Source: Asticcacaulis sp. (lineage in GTDB: Bacteria; Pseudomonadota; Alphaproteobacteria; Caulobacterales; Caulobacteraceae). Taken from it: a stretch of DNA of 64,000 bases. The stretch lies in the NCBI GenBank assembly GCA_024707255.1, contig JANQAC010000002.1:1606001-1670000 (forward strand), written 5' to 3'. Within the stretch, counting starts at the first letter, position 1. Every line of letters begins with the position of its first letter. A model generated the notes under the pieces. That model ran no database searches, was not told the DNA's origin, and saw only the letters and a program-made list of their open reading frames with translations. This document shows, one piece after another, positions 9,011-17,806 of the stretch. The translations under genes and the position numbers were made by a program.

Positions 9011-10819
9011 ATGTCCCATCCCATGAACACACATGCCCCCCTCGCCGCTGATACCCTCCCAATCTGGGATCTGTCTGACCTTTATTCAGGACCGGAAGAT
9101 CCTAAAATCGCTGAAGATTTCGCGCGAGGGGAGAAAAGCGTCAGGGAACTGGCGAAGCTTCAGGGGCAGTTCGTTTCGGCGCGTGCCAATCCGGAACGCC
9201 TCGGCCTGCTGATCGATCAGGCTGCCGGCCTGTATGAGAAGGCGATGGACGACATGGGCGGCGCCCTGGCCTATGCGACGCTGGCCTCCACCATTGACCG
9301 CGAGAATGCCCGCATCGCCAAGATGCAGTCCGATCTCGGCACCCAGGCCGCGATGATCTCGGCGGACAGTCTGTTCCTGTCGCTGGAACTTAATCAGCTC
9401 GAAGACTGGGAAATCGAGAACGCGCTGAAAGCGACCCCCAAGGCCCAGCGCTGGCGGCCGTGGCTGCGTCGTATACGCGCCAGCCGCCCACACGAACTGA
9501 CGCCCGATCTCGAACGCCTGATGCTGGAGCGGATGCCGGCGGTGGGGCAGTGGACGCGCCTGTTCGATGAAACCCTGACTCGCCTGCGGGCCAAGGTCGG
9601 AAAAGAAAGCCTCACGCTCAATGAAGCCCTCACGCGCCTGTCGGCCCCACAAGCCCCTGTGCGCAAGGCCGCGGCGCAAGCCTTAAGCGTGGCTCTGAAA
9701 GAAAACGCGCCTGTGCTGGCGCTGGCGCTCAATACCCTGGCCTTTGAAAAGCAGGTTGAAGACCGTTGGCGCAAGTACGAAGATCCGGCCGCCTCGCGCC
9801 ACCTGGCTAATGAGGTAGACAAGGACGCGGTTGACGCCATGGCAGAGGCCGTATCGGAATCCTATGTCAACCTGTCGCACCGCTATTATAAGATTAAGGC
9901 TAAGGTGCTTGGCAAAAAACAGCTCGACTACTGGGACCGCAATGCGCCCCTCACCCAGGATGTGCAAAAACTCTACACCTGGGCCGAAGCGAAAAAGATT
10001 GTGCTAGACAGCTTCGCCCAGATGGGTCCGGAATTCGCCGAACGCGCCGAGCGTTTCTTCGATCAACCGTGGATCGACGCCGCCCCGCGCCCCGGAAAAT
10101 CCTCCGGGGCCTACGCTCATCCGGTGACCGCCAACCGCCATCCCTACGTCATGCTGAACTTCACCGGCGACCGCCGTGAAGTCCTGACCCCCGCACACGA
10201 ACTGGGCCACGCCGTCCACCAGACCCTGTGCCAGCCGCTCGGCTCCATATTGGCCGACACGCCCCTGACCCTGGCCGAGACGGCCTCCATCTTCGCCGAG
10301 GGACTGGTGTTCGAGCATCTGGTCGCCACGGCCTCGCTGGAAGAAAAGAAGGCACTTCTGGCCGGCAAGATCGAGGACGGTCTCAACTCGGTCATCCGCC
10401 AGATCGCCTTCCACCGCTTTGAAGAGAAATTCCACGCCGCCCGTTTGGAGGGTGAAGTCGCGCTCGACCAGATCAACGCCCTGTGGTTGGAAGTCATGGG
10501 CGAATCCCCGGGGCCGGCCATCAGGCTGAATGACGGCTATGAGGTATACTGGGCCTATGTCAGCCACTTCGTCCATTCGCCCTTTTATGTTTATGCCTAT
10601 GCCTTTGGCGACCTGCTGGTCTCGGCTCTGATGGAAAAGCGCCGCGAGAACCCCGCCGCCTTCACGCCGCTTTACCGCGAATTGCTGGCTGGCGGCGGCA
10701 CGAAAACCTATGTCGAGGCCCTGGCGCCCTTCGGCATGAACCCGCGCGAGAAAAGCTTCTGGAAAATGGGCTGCGCCCGTCTGGAAGGCTTGATCGAAGC
10801 TTTCGAGGCATTAGTGTAA
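9011..10819 (+). CDS. pepF: M3-family oligoendopeptidase F
   Basis: A zinc metallopeptidase of about 602 residues with HELGHAVHQ at residues 396-404, the HExxH zinc site of family M3 (thimet oligopeptidase/PepF). The third ligand Glu is in the LAETASIFAEG block. Expected role: cytoplasmic degradation of short peptides. I chose ATG 9011 (MSHPMNTHAP), because the frame extends upstream to 8867 but those residues are not family-like. It is transcribed divergently from the tacA-like gene. A diverged copy of its last 13 codons follows the stop, at 10857-10895. Confidence 0.88.
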   Translation: MSHPMNTHAPLAADTLPIWDLSDLYSGPEDPKIAEDFARGEKSVRELAKLQGQFVSARANPERLGLLIDQAAGLYEKAMDDMGGALAYATLASTIDRENARIAKMQSDLGTQAAMISADSLFLSLELNQLEDWEIENALKATPKAQRWRPWLRRIRASRPHELTPDLERLMLERMPAVGQWTRLFDETLTRLRAKVGKESLTLNEALTRLSAPQAPVRKAAAQALSVALKENAPVLALALNTLAFEKQVEDRWRKYEDPAASRHLANEVDKDAVDAMAEAVSESYVNLSHRYYKIKAKVLGKKQLDYWDRNAPLTQDVQKLYTWAEAKKIVLDSFAQMGPEFAERAERFFDQPWIDAAPRPGKSSGAYAHPVTANRHPYVMLNFTGDRREVLTPAHELGHAVHQTLCQPLGSILADTPLTLAETASIFAEGLVFEHLVATASLEEKKALLAGKIEDGLNSVIRQIAFHRFEEKFHAARLEGEVALDQINALWLEVMGESPGPAIRLNDGYEVYWAYVSHFVHSPFYVYAYAFGDLLVSALMEKRRENPAAFTPLYRELLAGGGTKTYVEALAPFGMNPREKSFWKMGCARLEGLIEAFEALV

Positions 10820-10856
10820 ATGGATGACAAGACCTTCCAGACAAAAATGAAAATTG

Positions 10857-10895
10857 CCTGGAAGGGCTGATCGAAGCTTTCGAAGCCCTGGTTTA
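10857..10895 (+). repeat. Duplicated 3' end of the M3 peptidase gene
   Basis: These 39 bases can be read as CTG GAA GGG ... GTT TAA and encode LEGLIEAFEALV plus stop, exactly the peptide ending the peptidase at 10781-10819. Six of the 13 codons differ between the copies and every difference is synonymous. Weaker similarity may extend upstream to an AAAATG. A remnant of a replaced or recombined peptidase allele explains silent-only divergence better than a fresh tandem duplication. Confidence 0.75.
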
Positions 10896-10905
10896 AGCGT
10901 CATTT

Positions 10906-10935
10906 CGCCCCATTGACCAAACGGGCGGGCTTTTG
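10906..10935 (+). terminator. Putative terminator after the M3 peptidase
   Basis: CGCCC at 10906-10910 pairs with GGGCG at 10923-10927, followed by GGCTTTTGT. This is a short G/C stem with a T-rich tail, downstream of both the peptidase stop and the duplicated tail. Confidence 0.4.
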
Positions 10936-10998
10936 TAAGACCGATACAGGAAACACTGTTTGCAGGGACACATCACCTGCCCGTTAAAGGATATGAGC

Positions 10999-11244
10999 AT
11001 GGCCGACCATCACGACGATTCCGATTACGTACACGGCCATATGGATGTCCATCAGCAACAGCACTCTTATGAACTATTCGCCAGCCTGACCAAGTGGGTC
11101 AGCCTGCACCTCGCTGTCGTGCTGGTTTTCCTCGTCATTCTCACCTGCACCCAGATGGGCTGGCTGACCGCTCTGATCGCCGCTATCGTTGTGGCTGCTC
11201 TTGGCTGGTTCATGCTGAAAAAGAAACCTGACGCGGCCCATTAG
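10999..11244 (+). CDS. aa3-type cytochrome c oxidase subunit IV-like protein
   Basis: A small protein of 81 residues with a His/Asp-rich head (MADHHDDSDYVHGHMDV), a block HSYELFASLTKWVSLHLA and two hydrophobic segments ending in a basic tail LKKKPDAAH. This matches the bacterial aa3 oxidase subunit IV family, a small inner-membrane accessory of cytochrome oxidase that in alphaproteobacteria often lies near pntA. AAAGGA is best spaced from ATG 10999; an ATG at 10993 is also in frame. It precedes a DUF4287 gene and the pnt operon. Confidence 0.75.
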   Translation: MADHHDDSDYVHGHMDVHQQQHSYELFASLTKWVSLHLAVVLVFLVILTCTQMGWLTALIAAIVVAALGWFMLKKKPDAAH

Positions 11245-11258
11245 GATGCGAGGGTGTC

Positions 11259-11822
11259 ATGATCAACCTGACACCCAAGCAGGAAGCTTACTTTGAGGCC
11301 CTTACCGCCAGCCTTGAACGCGACACGGGAAAGTCTCTGGCATCGTGGATAGATCTCGTCCGCGACGAATGCCCCGAAGCAACAAGACAGGGCCGCGCAC
11401 TCTGGCTTAAAGCCCACCACGGCCTGAGCCAGACGCGCATCCGTCAGATCCTCAATGAATTCCTGCCCCCCGACGCCGGCTGGACCAATCCCGAAGCCCT
11501 GCGCACCGCCCTTTGGAAAACGCCGGCTTCCCTCGCCCTGCTGACCGCTTTCGAATCGCTGATCGCACATTTGCCGGATGTCGTGCCGACGCAGAGGAAA
11601 GGCTACAGCGCCTTCAGCCGCGATTACCAGTTCGCCGCCCTGAAGCCCGTAAAAGGCGGGGTCCGCATCGGCCTGGCCCTGCCGGTGGAGAGCGATTCGC
11701 GCCTAGTGCCGGCACACCGGGAAAAGTGGTCCGAACGTTTGCAGTCAAGCCTTATCGTGACATCGACTACCGCCATTTCCCGCCTAATGCCGCTTGTGAA
11801 GCGCGCGCACAAGAATTCATGA
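11259..11822 (+). CDS. DUF4287/DUF5655 domain protein
   Basis: A 187-residue soluble protein. The first 75 residues (TPKQEAYFEALTASLERDTGKSL, then W-x-K-x-HGLSQTRI) resemble DUF4287. The second half, with SAFSRDYQFAALKPVKGGVRIGLALP, resembles DUF5655, whose members often follow DUF4287. The function is not known. GAGGGTG upstream fits ATG 11259, only 14 bases after the oxidase-subunit gene, so the two may be co-transcribed. Confidence 0.7.
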   Translation: MINLTPKQEAYFEALTASLERDTGKSLASWIDLVRDECPEATRQGRALWLKAHHGLSQTRIRQILNEFLPPDAGWTNPEALRTALWKTPASLALLTAFESLIAHLPDVVPTQRKGYSAFSRDYQFAALKPVKGGVRIGLALPVESDSRLVPAHREKWSERLQSSLIVTSTTAISRLMPLVKRAHKNS

Positions 11823-11844
11823 CACCGGTGGCAATTTAGTGTAG

Positions 11845-11923
11845 GTAACGATTAGCACGATCAGAAATCGCGTAACGAGGCTTTGACTCGACGGTCGTTT
11901 GACCCTAACAAACAGAGTAACGA
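11845..11923. promoter_or_regulatory. Three GTAACGA repeats upstream of pntAA
   Basis: The heptamer GTAACGA occurs at 11845-11851, 11872-11878 and 11917-11923. The last is part of GTAAC-GAA-GTTAC, a small palindrome. They lie in the 158-base gap before the pnt operon and may be operator repeats. Confidence 0.35.
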
Positions 11924-11980
11924 AGTTACGATTTCAGGTCGCAACCTATACAATTACGCAGTCGTTCAGAGGGAAACACA

Positions 11981-13117
11981 GTGGGCCTAACCCTTGCCGT
12001 CACCACAGAACAAACCGCCGGGGAAACCCGCGTCGCCGCCACGCCGGATACGGTGAAAAAATGGACCGCTGCCGGCCTGACCGTCAATGTCCAGTCTGGG
12101 GCGGGTCTCGGCGCCTCGATCACTGACGACGCCTATACGGCGGCCGGCGCCACGATCGTCAAGACGGCAAAGGATGCGCTCAAGGTGGCCGATATTGTGC
12201 TCAAGGTGCGCGGCCCGGCCAAGGACGAGATCGCCGCATTGAAAGCCGGCGCCATCGTCGTCGCTACGCTCGATCCCTACCGCGAAACCGAAACGCTGAA
12301 CGCCCTGGCCGCCAAGGGCACCTCCGCCTATGCCATGGAATTTGTGCCGCGCATCACGCGCGCACAGGTTATGGACGTGTTGTCGTCCCAGGCTAATCTC
12401 GCCGGCTATCGCGCCGTCATCGAAGCCGCCAATGCCTATGGCAAGGCGTTCCCGATGATGATGACCGCCGCCGGCACGGTGGCGCCTGCAAAAGCCTTCA
12501 TCATGGGCGTCGGGGTCGCCGGTTTGCAGGCCATCGCCACGGCTCGCCGTCTGGGCGCGGTGGTCACCGCCACGGATGTCCGGCCCGCTACCAAGGAACA
12601 GGTGGAATCCCTGGGCGCCAAGTTCCCGGCCGTCGAAGACGAAGAGTTCAAAAACGCTCAGACCGCCGGCGGCTATGCCAAGGAAATGTCGGCGGAATAC
12701 AAGGCCAAACAAGCGGCGCTGACCGCCTCGCACATCGCCAAGCAGGACATCGTCATCACCACGGCGCTGATTCCCGGCCGGCAGGCGCCGATTCTGGTGA
12801 CCAAGGAGATGGTGGCCAGTATGAAGCCAGGCTCCGTGCTGATCGATCTTGCCGCGCCTCAGGGCGGCAATGTCGAGGGCTGCGTCGCCGACAAGGTGGT
12901 GGATGTGAATGGCGTCAGGATCATCGGTTTCTCCAACATCGTCGCCAGCATTGCCGCCGATGCCTCGGCGCTCTATGCCAAGAACCTGCAAGCCTTTGTC
13001 GGCCTGCTGATCGACAAGGACGGCAATCTCGCGCCAGACGGCGAAGACGAAATCCTCAAGGCCGCTCTGGTTACGTCCGGCGGCGCCATCGTCCACCCCA
13101 ATCTGAAGGGCGCCTGA
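11981..13117 (+). CDS. pntAA: NAD(P) transhydrogenase subunit alpha, part 1 (domain I)
   Basis: A 378-residue soluble NAD(H)-binding domain I of proton-translocating transhydrogenase. It begins LTLAVTTEQTAGETRVAATPDTVKKW, has YAMEFVPRITRAQ and the Rossmann motif GVGVAGLQAIATARRLGA, and ends near VHPNLKGA. As in Rhodospirillum, domains I, II and III are on separate polypeptides (PntAA, PntAB, PntB). With the others it transfers hydride from NADH to NADP+ at the inner membrane, driven by the proton gradient. AGAGGGA precedes GTG 11981, which I take as the start. The stop TGA shares its A with the ATG of the next gene. Confidence 0.93.
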   Translation: MGLTLAVTTEQTAGETRVAATPDTVKKWTAAGLTVNVQSGAGLGASITDDAYTAAGATIVKTAKDALKVADIVLKVRGPAKDEIAALKAGAIVVATLDPYRETETLNALAAKGTSAYAMEFVPRITRAQVMDVLSSQANLAGYRAVIEAANAYGKAFPMMMTAAGTVAPAKAFIMGVGVAGLQAIATARRLGAVVTATDVRPATKEQVESLGAKFPAVEDEEFKNAQTAGGYAKEMSAEYKAKQAALTASHIAKQDIVITTALIPGRQAPILVTKEMVASMKPGSVLIDLAAPQGGNVEGCVADKVVDVNGVRIIGFSNIVASIAADASALYAKNLQAFVGLLIDKDGNLAPDGEDEILKAALVTSGGAIVHPNLKGA

Positions 13118-13503
13118 TGGCCATAGATTATGAACAGCAGGCCGCTGACTGGTATGAGGCGTGGAATTCGCGCGACGCCCAAAATATCTGCGATCTCTAT
13201 GCCGATGATCTGGTCTTCACCTCGCCTTTCATTCGCAAGCTCGGCCTGTCCGAAGACGGCGCCCTGACCGATATTCAGGCTTTTTATGCTTATGTTTCCA
13301 ATATGTTGCCGCGCATACCGAACCTTAAATTTGAACCGGTCGCCAATTGCATCGGCGTAAGCGGACATACCCTCGTCTATCGCAACCAGTCGAGCCATAT
13401 CGTCACCGAGACCTTTGAATATGATGACCAGGGGTTGATCCGCCTGGCAAATGCGGCGTTTTCGACCGCCCCGATCAAGAGGAAAAACTATGGAAGCCGT
13501 TGA
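13117..13503 (+). CDS. NTF2-like (SnoaL-type) protein inside the pnt operon
   Basis: A 128-residue protein with an NTF2-like cone fold pattern: YEQQAADWYEAWNSRDAQNICDLYADD at the start, DIQAFYAYVSNMLPRIPNLKF in the middle and strands ending TFEYDDQGLIRLANAAF. Such proteins bind or isomerise small molecules or act as small scaffold domains; no activity can be assigned. It begins one base into the pntAA stop (TGATG) and its end overlaps pntAB by 14 bases, so it is translated as part of the transhydrogenase operon. An NTF2-like gene is not a standard pnt component. Confidence 0.7.
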   Translation: MAIDYEQQAADWYEAWNSRDAQNICDLYADDLVFTSPFIRKLGLSEDGALTDIQAFYAYVSNMLPRIPNLKFEPVANCIGVSGHTLVYRNQSSHIVTETFEYDDQGLIRLANAAFSTAPIKRKNYGSR

Positions 13504-13816
13504 TCCCACCATCTTCCGCCTGGCCATCTTCGTGCTGGCCATTTTTGTCGGCTACTACGTTGTCTGGAGCGTGACACCCGCCCTGCATACACCGCTGATG
13601 GCGGTCACCAACGCCATTTCCTCGGTCATCATCGTCGGCGCCCTGATCGCCGCCGCCGCTCATGCCGATGGCGCCGGTATCGGCGTCTGGGTGTCGAAAG
13701 GTGCCGGCGGCATCGCCTCTGCCCTGGCCGCGGTCAATATCTTCGGCGGCTTCATGGTCACGCGCCGGATGCTGGCCATGTACAAGAAAAAAAGAAAGAA
13801 AGTGGAGGGCAAGTAA
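13490..13816 (+). CDS. pntAB: NAD(P) transhydrogenase subunit alpha, part 2 (membrane)
   Basis: A 108-residue membrane subunit with three or four helices and the family block TPLMAVTNAISSVIIVGAL, then IFGGFMVTRRMLAMYKKK. It supplies the alpha-side helices of the proton channel (domain II). AGAGGA seven bases before ATG 13490 sets the start inside the 3' end of the NTF2-like gene. Its stop is immediately followed by the pntB ATG. Confidence 0.92.
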   Translation: MEAVDPTIFRLAIFVLAIFVGYYVVWSVTPALHTPLMAVTNAISSVIIVGALIAAAAHADGAGIGVWVSKGAGGIASALAAVNIFGGFMVTRRMLAMYKKKRKKVEGK

Positions 13817-15234
13817 ATGGATTTCGCCAATATTTCCGCCCTCGCCTATCTTGTTTCGGGCGTCCTGTTCATCCTTGCCCTGCGCGGTCTTTCGTCTCCG
13901 GAAACCAGCCGTAAAGGCAATCTCTACGGAATGGTCGGCATGGCTATCGCCATCGGCGTCACCCTGCTGTCGCTGCTTGGCAAGGGCGACCTGGATCCGG
14001 TCACCATCGTCATCATCCTGTGCGGCATCGCCGTCGGCGGCATTGTCGGCATGACCATCGCGCAGAAGGTCTCCATGACGTCCATGCCGCAGCTCGTGGC
14101 AGCCTTCCACTCGCTCGTCGGCATGGCCGCCTGCATGGTCGCCATCGGCGCACTCTACGCCCCGCAGGCCTTCGGCATCGATGACGGCGCCGGCGGCATC
14201 AAGGCGCAATCATTGATCGAACTGTCGCTTGGCGTGGCCATCGGCGCCATCACCTTCACCGGTTCGGTCATCGCGTTTGCCAAGCTCAACGGCAACATGT
14301 CCGGCGCCCCGATCATCCTGCCGGCCCGCCATCTGATCAATATTGCGTTCGGCGTTGCTGTCGTAGTGCTGATCGTGACCCTGATTGTCACCCACGGCCT
14401 AGCCACCTGGGCCTTCTGGGGCATTTTCATCCGGCTCTCGTGCTCGGCATCACCCTGATCATCCCCATCGGGGGCGCCGACATGCCGGTGGTCGTCTCCA
14501 TGCTCAACTCCTATTCGGGTTGGGCCGCGGCAGCGCTTGGCTTCACGCTGGAAAACATCGCCCTGATCATCACCGGCGCCCTGGTCGGCTCCTCCGGCGC
14601 CATCCTTAGCTACATCATGTGCAAGGGCATGAACCGCAACTTCTTCAGCGTCATCATGGGCGGCTTCGGCGGGGATACCGCGGCGGCCGGCGGCGGAGCG
14701 GTCGAAACACGCCCGGTCAAACAGGGTTCGGCCGACGATGCCGCCTTCATCATGAAGAACGCTTCCAAGGTCATCATCGTCCCCGGCTACGGTATGGCGG
14801 TGGCCCAGGCCCAGCACGCCTTGCGCGAAATGGCCGACAAGCTGAAGGAAGAAGGCGTGGAAGTGAAATACGCCATCCACCCGGTCGCCGGACGGATGCC
14901 GGGCCACATGAACGTCCTGCTGGCCGAAGCCAATGTGCCTTATGATGAGGTGTTTGAACTGGAGGACATTAACAGCGAGTTTGCGACCGCTGATGTGGCC
15001 TTCGTCATCGGCGCCAATGACGTCACCAATCCGGCGGCCAAGACTGATCCCTCCTCGGCCATCTTCGGAATGCCGATTCTGGAAGTGGAGAAGGCGCGCA
15101 CGATCCTCTTCATCAAGCGCGGCATGTCGGCGGGCTATGCCGGCGTCGAAAACGAGCTGTTCTTCAAGGACAATACCATGATGCTCTTTGGCGACGCCAA
15201 GAAGATGGTCGAAGGGATAGTGAAGGGGCTTTAA
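13817..15234 (+). CDS. pntB: NAD(P) transhydrogenase subunit beta, frameshifted
   Basis: PntB: about nine membrane helices (residues 1-270) followed by the NADP(H)-binding domain III with [37 protein letters not shown] and [16 protein letters not shown]. The frame is broken near 14431, where one more base in the CC at 14431-14432 would give [21 protein letters not shown] and join the two frames, for a normal protein of about 472 residues. All conserved blocks on both sides are intact, so the lesion is probably a sequencing error. GGAGGGC at the end of pntAB is its ribosome site. Confidence 0.9.
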
Positions 15235-15264
15235 GAAGAGCCCCCTCGCTCCCTGAATGACCAG

Positions 15265-15295
15265 CGCCTCTTCGTCATCCGGCAGAGAGGCGTTT
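15265..15295 (+). terminator. Putative terminator of the pnt operon
   Basis: CGCCTCT at 15265-15271 pairs with AGAGGCG at 15286-15292 and is followed by TTT, about 30 bases after the pntB stop. The T tract is short. Confidence 0.45.
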
Positions 15296-15369
15296 CCATT
15301 CAGATACGGTTCAGCCTTAATTTTTTACAATGCCGTCCGTTATGATAGGTTCATAACAAAACTGTAGTG

Positions 15370-16099
15370 ATGGTGATTATGTTGAAGCTGATGAAATCCG
15401 TGTCGAAATCTTCTGCCGCATTGCTGGCCCTTGGCCTCCTGAGCGCCCCTGGCCTCGCCTGTTCTGGCGCAGACCACGACCAATGGAATCACGACGCAGG
15501 AAGCCTCCGCCTCGGATGCCTTTCCGGGCCTCAAAGGTTTCCTCAACCTGCCGGCGGCCGATCGCAGCCAGATCAATGTCTATTATGCCGTGCGCATCAA
15601 ACACGCCGATCCCGCTGCGGTAAAAATCATCATGATGCATAACGGCCAGAGCCAGCCGCTGCACGTCGGCCCTGATGGCCGCATCACGCCTTTGCCGACC
15701 CGCGACCAGTTGAATGGCGGCGCCAAAATAAGGATCAGCGGTCCCGCCAGCGGCAGCTATGCCATGAAGCTGCACGTCTTCTCACCCCAGCCGAATGGAA
15801 AAACCTATGATGCCGCCGGACTCGCCACCGGCGTCAGACAGGCCAATTCGGCCATGGGCAAGATCGCCGGTGCCCTGGCCCTGATGCTGCCCAAGCTCGA
15901 TCGTGTCTATTTTGTCGGCGGTGGCAATGGTGAGGCGGAATTCGCGGGCGGCCAGAAGAAGGCCCTGCCAAGGACGACCTCAGCCGGCGAATATCCGGCT
16001 GGCACGCCCTATTTCGTGCCGGGGCAGATGAACGGCGCCACCCGCCTGACTTTCAGCAATGCGGTCATCCTGGCGCATTACGACAATCCGCCAAAGTAA
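15370..16099 (+). CDS. Exported hypothetical protein, frameshifted
   Basis: The N-terminus MLKLMKSVSKSSAALLALGLLS is a signal peptide. Removing one C from the run 15446-15449 gives a natural cleavage region ALASPVLA-QTTTNG and joins the frame that continues ASDAFPGLKGFLNLPAADR to the TAA at 16097-16099. The mature protein is about 210 residues, with IMMHNGQSQPLHVGPDGRITPLP and a glycine-rich FVGGGNGEAEFAGG. It is weakly reminiscent of DUF2987-type periplasmic proteins, but I cannot assign a family. ATG 15370 or 15379 could be the start. It stands alone after the pnt operon. Confidence 0.6.
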
Positions 16100-16118
16100 G
16101 ATTGATCGCCGGAGCGTG

Positions 16119-16628
16119 TTAAATCTCGGCCTGCTGTGAGGATTTAACCGCCTTCTGCGCCGTCATATACATCCCCAGCCAGCCACTGGCAAAAGCGCAT
16201 ATCCCTACGATAATCGGGCACAGGATGAACAGGGTCGTCGTGTTCGGCAGGTGCAAGAGGTCGATCCAGAAATAGGCCGTCAGCAGTATTCCCGTCAGCC
16301 AGGCAGGAAACTGCCCGACCTTGCCAAGCAGGGTGGCGAAATAACCGCCGACCAGCGCACCCACAGCCCAGGTCATCGGGATAATGATAAAGACCTGTCC
16401 GGCCACCGTTTTCATCAGTTCGGCCTTCTGCTCGGCATCGACCATGTAGATGCCCGGCGGAAACGGAAAGAGCTGATCGAGCACATATTTGGCGATCGTA
16501 TAGACCAGCATACCCAGAAGCAGGCCAGACAGCACGACCAGGACGACGACAAGCGTCTGGCGCGTCTTGCCATCATCCCACTCGCTGATCCAGTCCTGAA
16601 AGCGACCGGTGAACGACGATTTGGCCAT
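16119..16628 (-). CDS. Hypothetical inner-membrane protein
   Basis: A 169-residue protein with a short basic and aromatic head (RFQDWISEWDDGKTRQ) and four hydrophobic segments: TLVVVLVVLSGLLLGMLVYTI, VFIIIPMTWAVGALVGGYFA, a segment through LLTAYFWIDLL, and LFILCPIIVGICAFASGWLG. It ends in a short polar tail. GAGGGG precedes the start. I do not recognise the family. It is convergent with the exported protein and separate from yciA. Confidence 0.6.
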   Translation of the reverse strand: MAKSSFTGRFQDWISEWDDGKTRQTLVVVLVVLSGLLLGMLVYTIAKYVLDQLFPFPPGIYMVDAEQKAELMKTVAGQVFIIIPMTWAVGALVGGYFATLLGKVGQFPAWLTGILLTAYFWIDLLHLPNTTTLFILCPIIVGICAFASGWLGMYMTAQKAVKSSQQAEI

Positions 16629-16744
16629 AATGGATACCCCTCATCCCTGTTACAAGACACATTGATGTCCCGATCAGGCCATCCGGTCAATGCCTTATTA
16701 TTAACACAATCCGGACGGGCCTGACAAATGCCGGTTTAGAGACT

Positions 16745-17149
16745 TCAGCCGCCGGCCACCGGACGCGGCTTCCCGTTGTCATCAATGGCCACGAAGGTGA
16801 AAATCGCTTCGGTCACGCGCACCTTGTCCTCGCCCTCGCGTGGCCGGCGATAGGCGTCAACCTTCATCTTCATCGAGGTCCGGCCAACCGATATGACCTT
16901 GGCATAGACCGTGACCTCGTCCCCCACCTGCACTGGCGTCAGAAAAACCATGCCATCGACCGCGATCGTGGCAACACGCCCCTTTGACAGGCGCGCGGCG
17001 ATATTGCCGGCCGCGAGGTCCATCTGCGACATCAGCCAGCCGCCGAAGATATCACCCGACGGATTGGTATCGGCCGGCATGGCGGTGGTCAGTATGCCGA
17101 GGTCTGCCGGGTCGGGCTGTTCGGAATGATCGTGGGGGCTGTTGGCCAT
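16745..17149 (-). CDS. yciA: Acyl-CoA thioesterase, YciA family
   Basis: A 134-residue single hot-dog domain with the YciA/BACH signature: TTAMPADTNPSGDIFGGWLMSQMDLAAG, VDGMVFLTPVQVGDEV and TEAIFTFVAIDDNGKPRP. The Asn-Pro-x-Gly-Asp-x-Phe-Gly-Gly-Trp stretch contains the catalytic Asp. It hydrolyses acyl-CoAs in the cytoplasm. GCAGGAGA lies 5-10 bases before the ATG. It follows rpsU on the same strand but is separated from it by a terminator. Confidence 0.9.
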   Translation of the reverse strand: MANSPHDHSEQPDPADLGILTTAMPADTNPSGDIFGGWLMSQMDLAAGNIAARLSKGRVATIAVDGMVFLTPVQVGDEVTVYAKVISVGRTSMKMKVDAYRRPREGEDKVRVTEAIFTFVAIDDNGKPRPVAGG

Positions 17150-17176
17150 GAAAATATCTCCTGCGGCACAGGCAGC

Positions 17177-17209
17177 AAAAAGCGCTGAAAGCCGGGCCTT
17201 CAGCGCTTT
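17177..17209 (-). terminator. rho-independent terminator of rpsU
   Basis: A perfect 11-base-pair stem, AAAGCGCTGAA at 17179-17189 with TTCAGCGCTTT at 17199-17209, and a nine-base loop. Read on the minus strand it is followed by TTTTT, so it ends the rpsU transcript. Confidence 0.8.
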
Positions 17210-17254
17210 AAAACATTATGCCTGTCCGTTCAAAGCTCTAAACGGACAAATAAA

Positions 17255-17491
17255 CTAGGCGCGGACCGGACGCGGCGTGGCGGGGGCACCGCCTTCACGT
17301 TGCAGGCGCTTGCGGGCCAGCTTGCGGGCGCGGCGAACGGCTTCTGCCTGCTGGCGGGCGCGCTTTTCGGAGGGCTTTTCGTAATGTACGTGACGCTTCA
17401 TTTCGCGGAAGGAACCTTCGCGCTGCATCTTCTTCTTCAGGGCCTTCAGGGCCTGGTCGACATTGTTGTCACGGACGAAAATCTGTACCAA
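17255..17491 (-). CDS. rpsU: 30S ribosomal protein S21
   Basis: The near-invariant S21 core [20 protein letters not shown], then [23 protein letters not shown] and a basic tail. The family begins with Met-Val-Gln, so the likely start is TTG 17491, placed seven bases after GGAGAG, giving 78 residues. An upstream in-frame ATG at 17506 would add MERYL and would overlap that ribosome site. It is part of the small ribosomal subunit and is transcribed away from the COQ9 gene. Confidence 0.92.
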   Translation of the reverse strand: MVQIFVRDNNVDQALKALKKKMQREGSFREMKRHVHYEKPSEKRARQQAEAVRRARKLARKRLQREGGAPATPRPVRA

Positions 17492-17806
17492 AAGGTATCT
17501 CTCCATTCAGGGTTCGAGGGCCAGTGAGGACATGCGCCAGATATTCCGGCAGCGGCCCCTCGGCCAATTGTGAAAAAGAAACTTACGCCCGCAAACCAGA
17601 GGCGTGCAGGAAGATCGGCCTTGCCCATACATGAGGCGAACTGCCTTGTCCAGACAAAGCCCGCTTCAAAAGGGGTTTTTGATCGCTTTTTTGCCGATTT
17701 CCTGAGGAACTGCGACCTTTGCGACCTTCGCAGATGCGACATTTTGTTGCCGTCATGACCGACTTCCCCCCTTGGCGGGAAGCCCGGCAACGCCTATTGT
17801 AACAAC
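17492..17806. other. Intergenic region between rpsU and COQ9
   Basis: A 315-base gap between divergent genes. I see the rpsU ribosome site at its left edge and a promoter-like pair at its right edge (separate entry). It also has T runs near 17676-17692 and no convincing coding frame or structured RNA. Confidence 0.5.
17772..17800 (+). promoter_or_regulatory. Candidate promoter of the COQ9 gene (leaderless)
   Basis: TTGGCG at 17772-17777 and TATTGT at 17795-17800 are separated by 17 bases. Transcription would start about six or seven bases later, at or next to the ATG at 17807, giving a leaderless mRNA. No Shine-Dalgarno sequence precedes this ATG, which fits. Confidence 0.4.
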
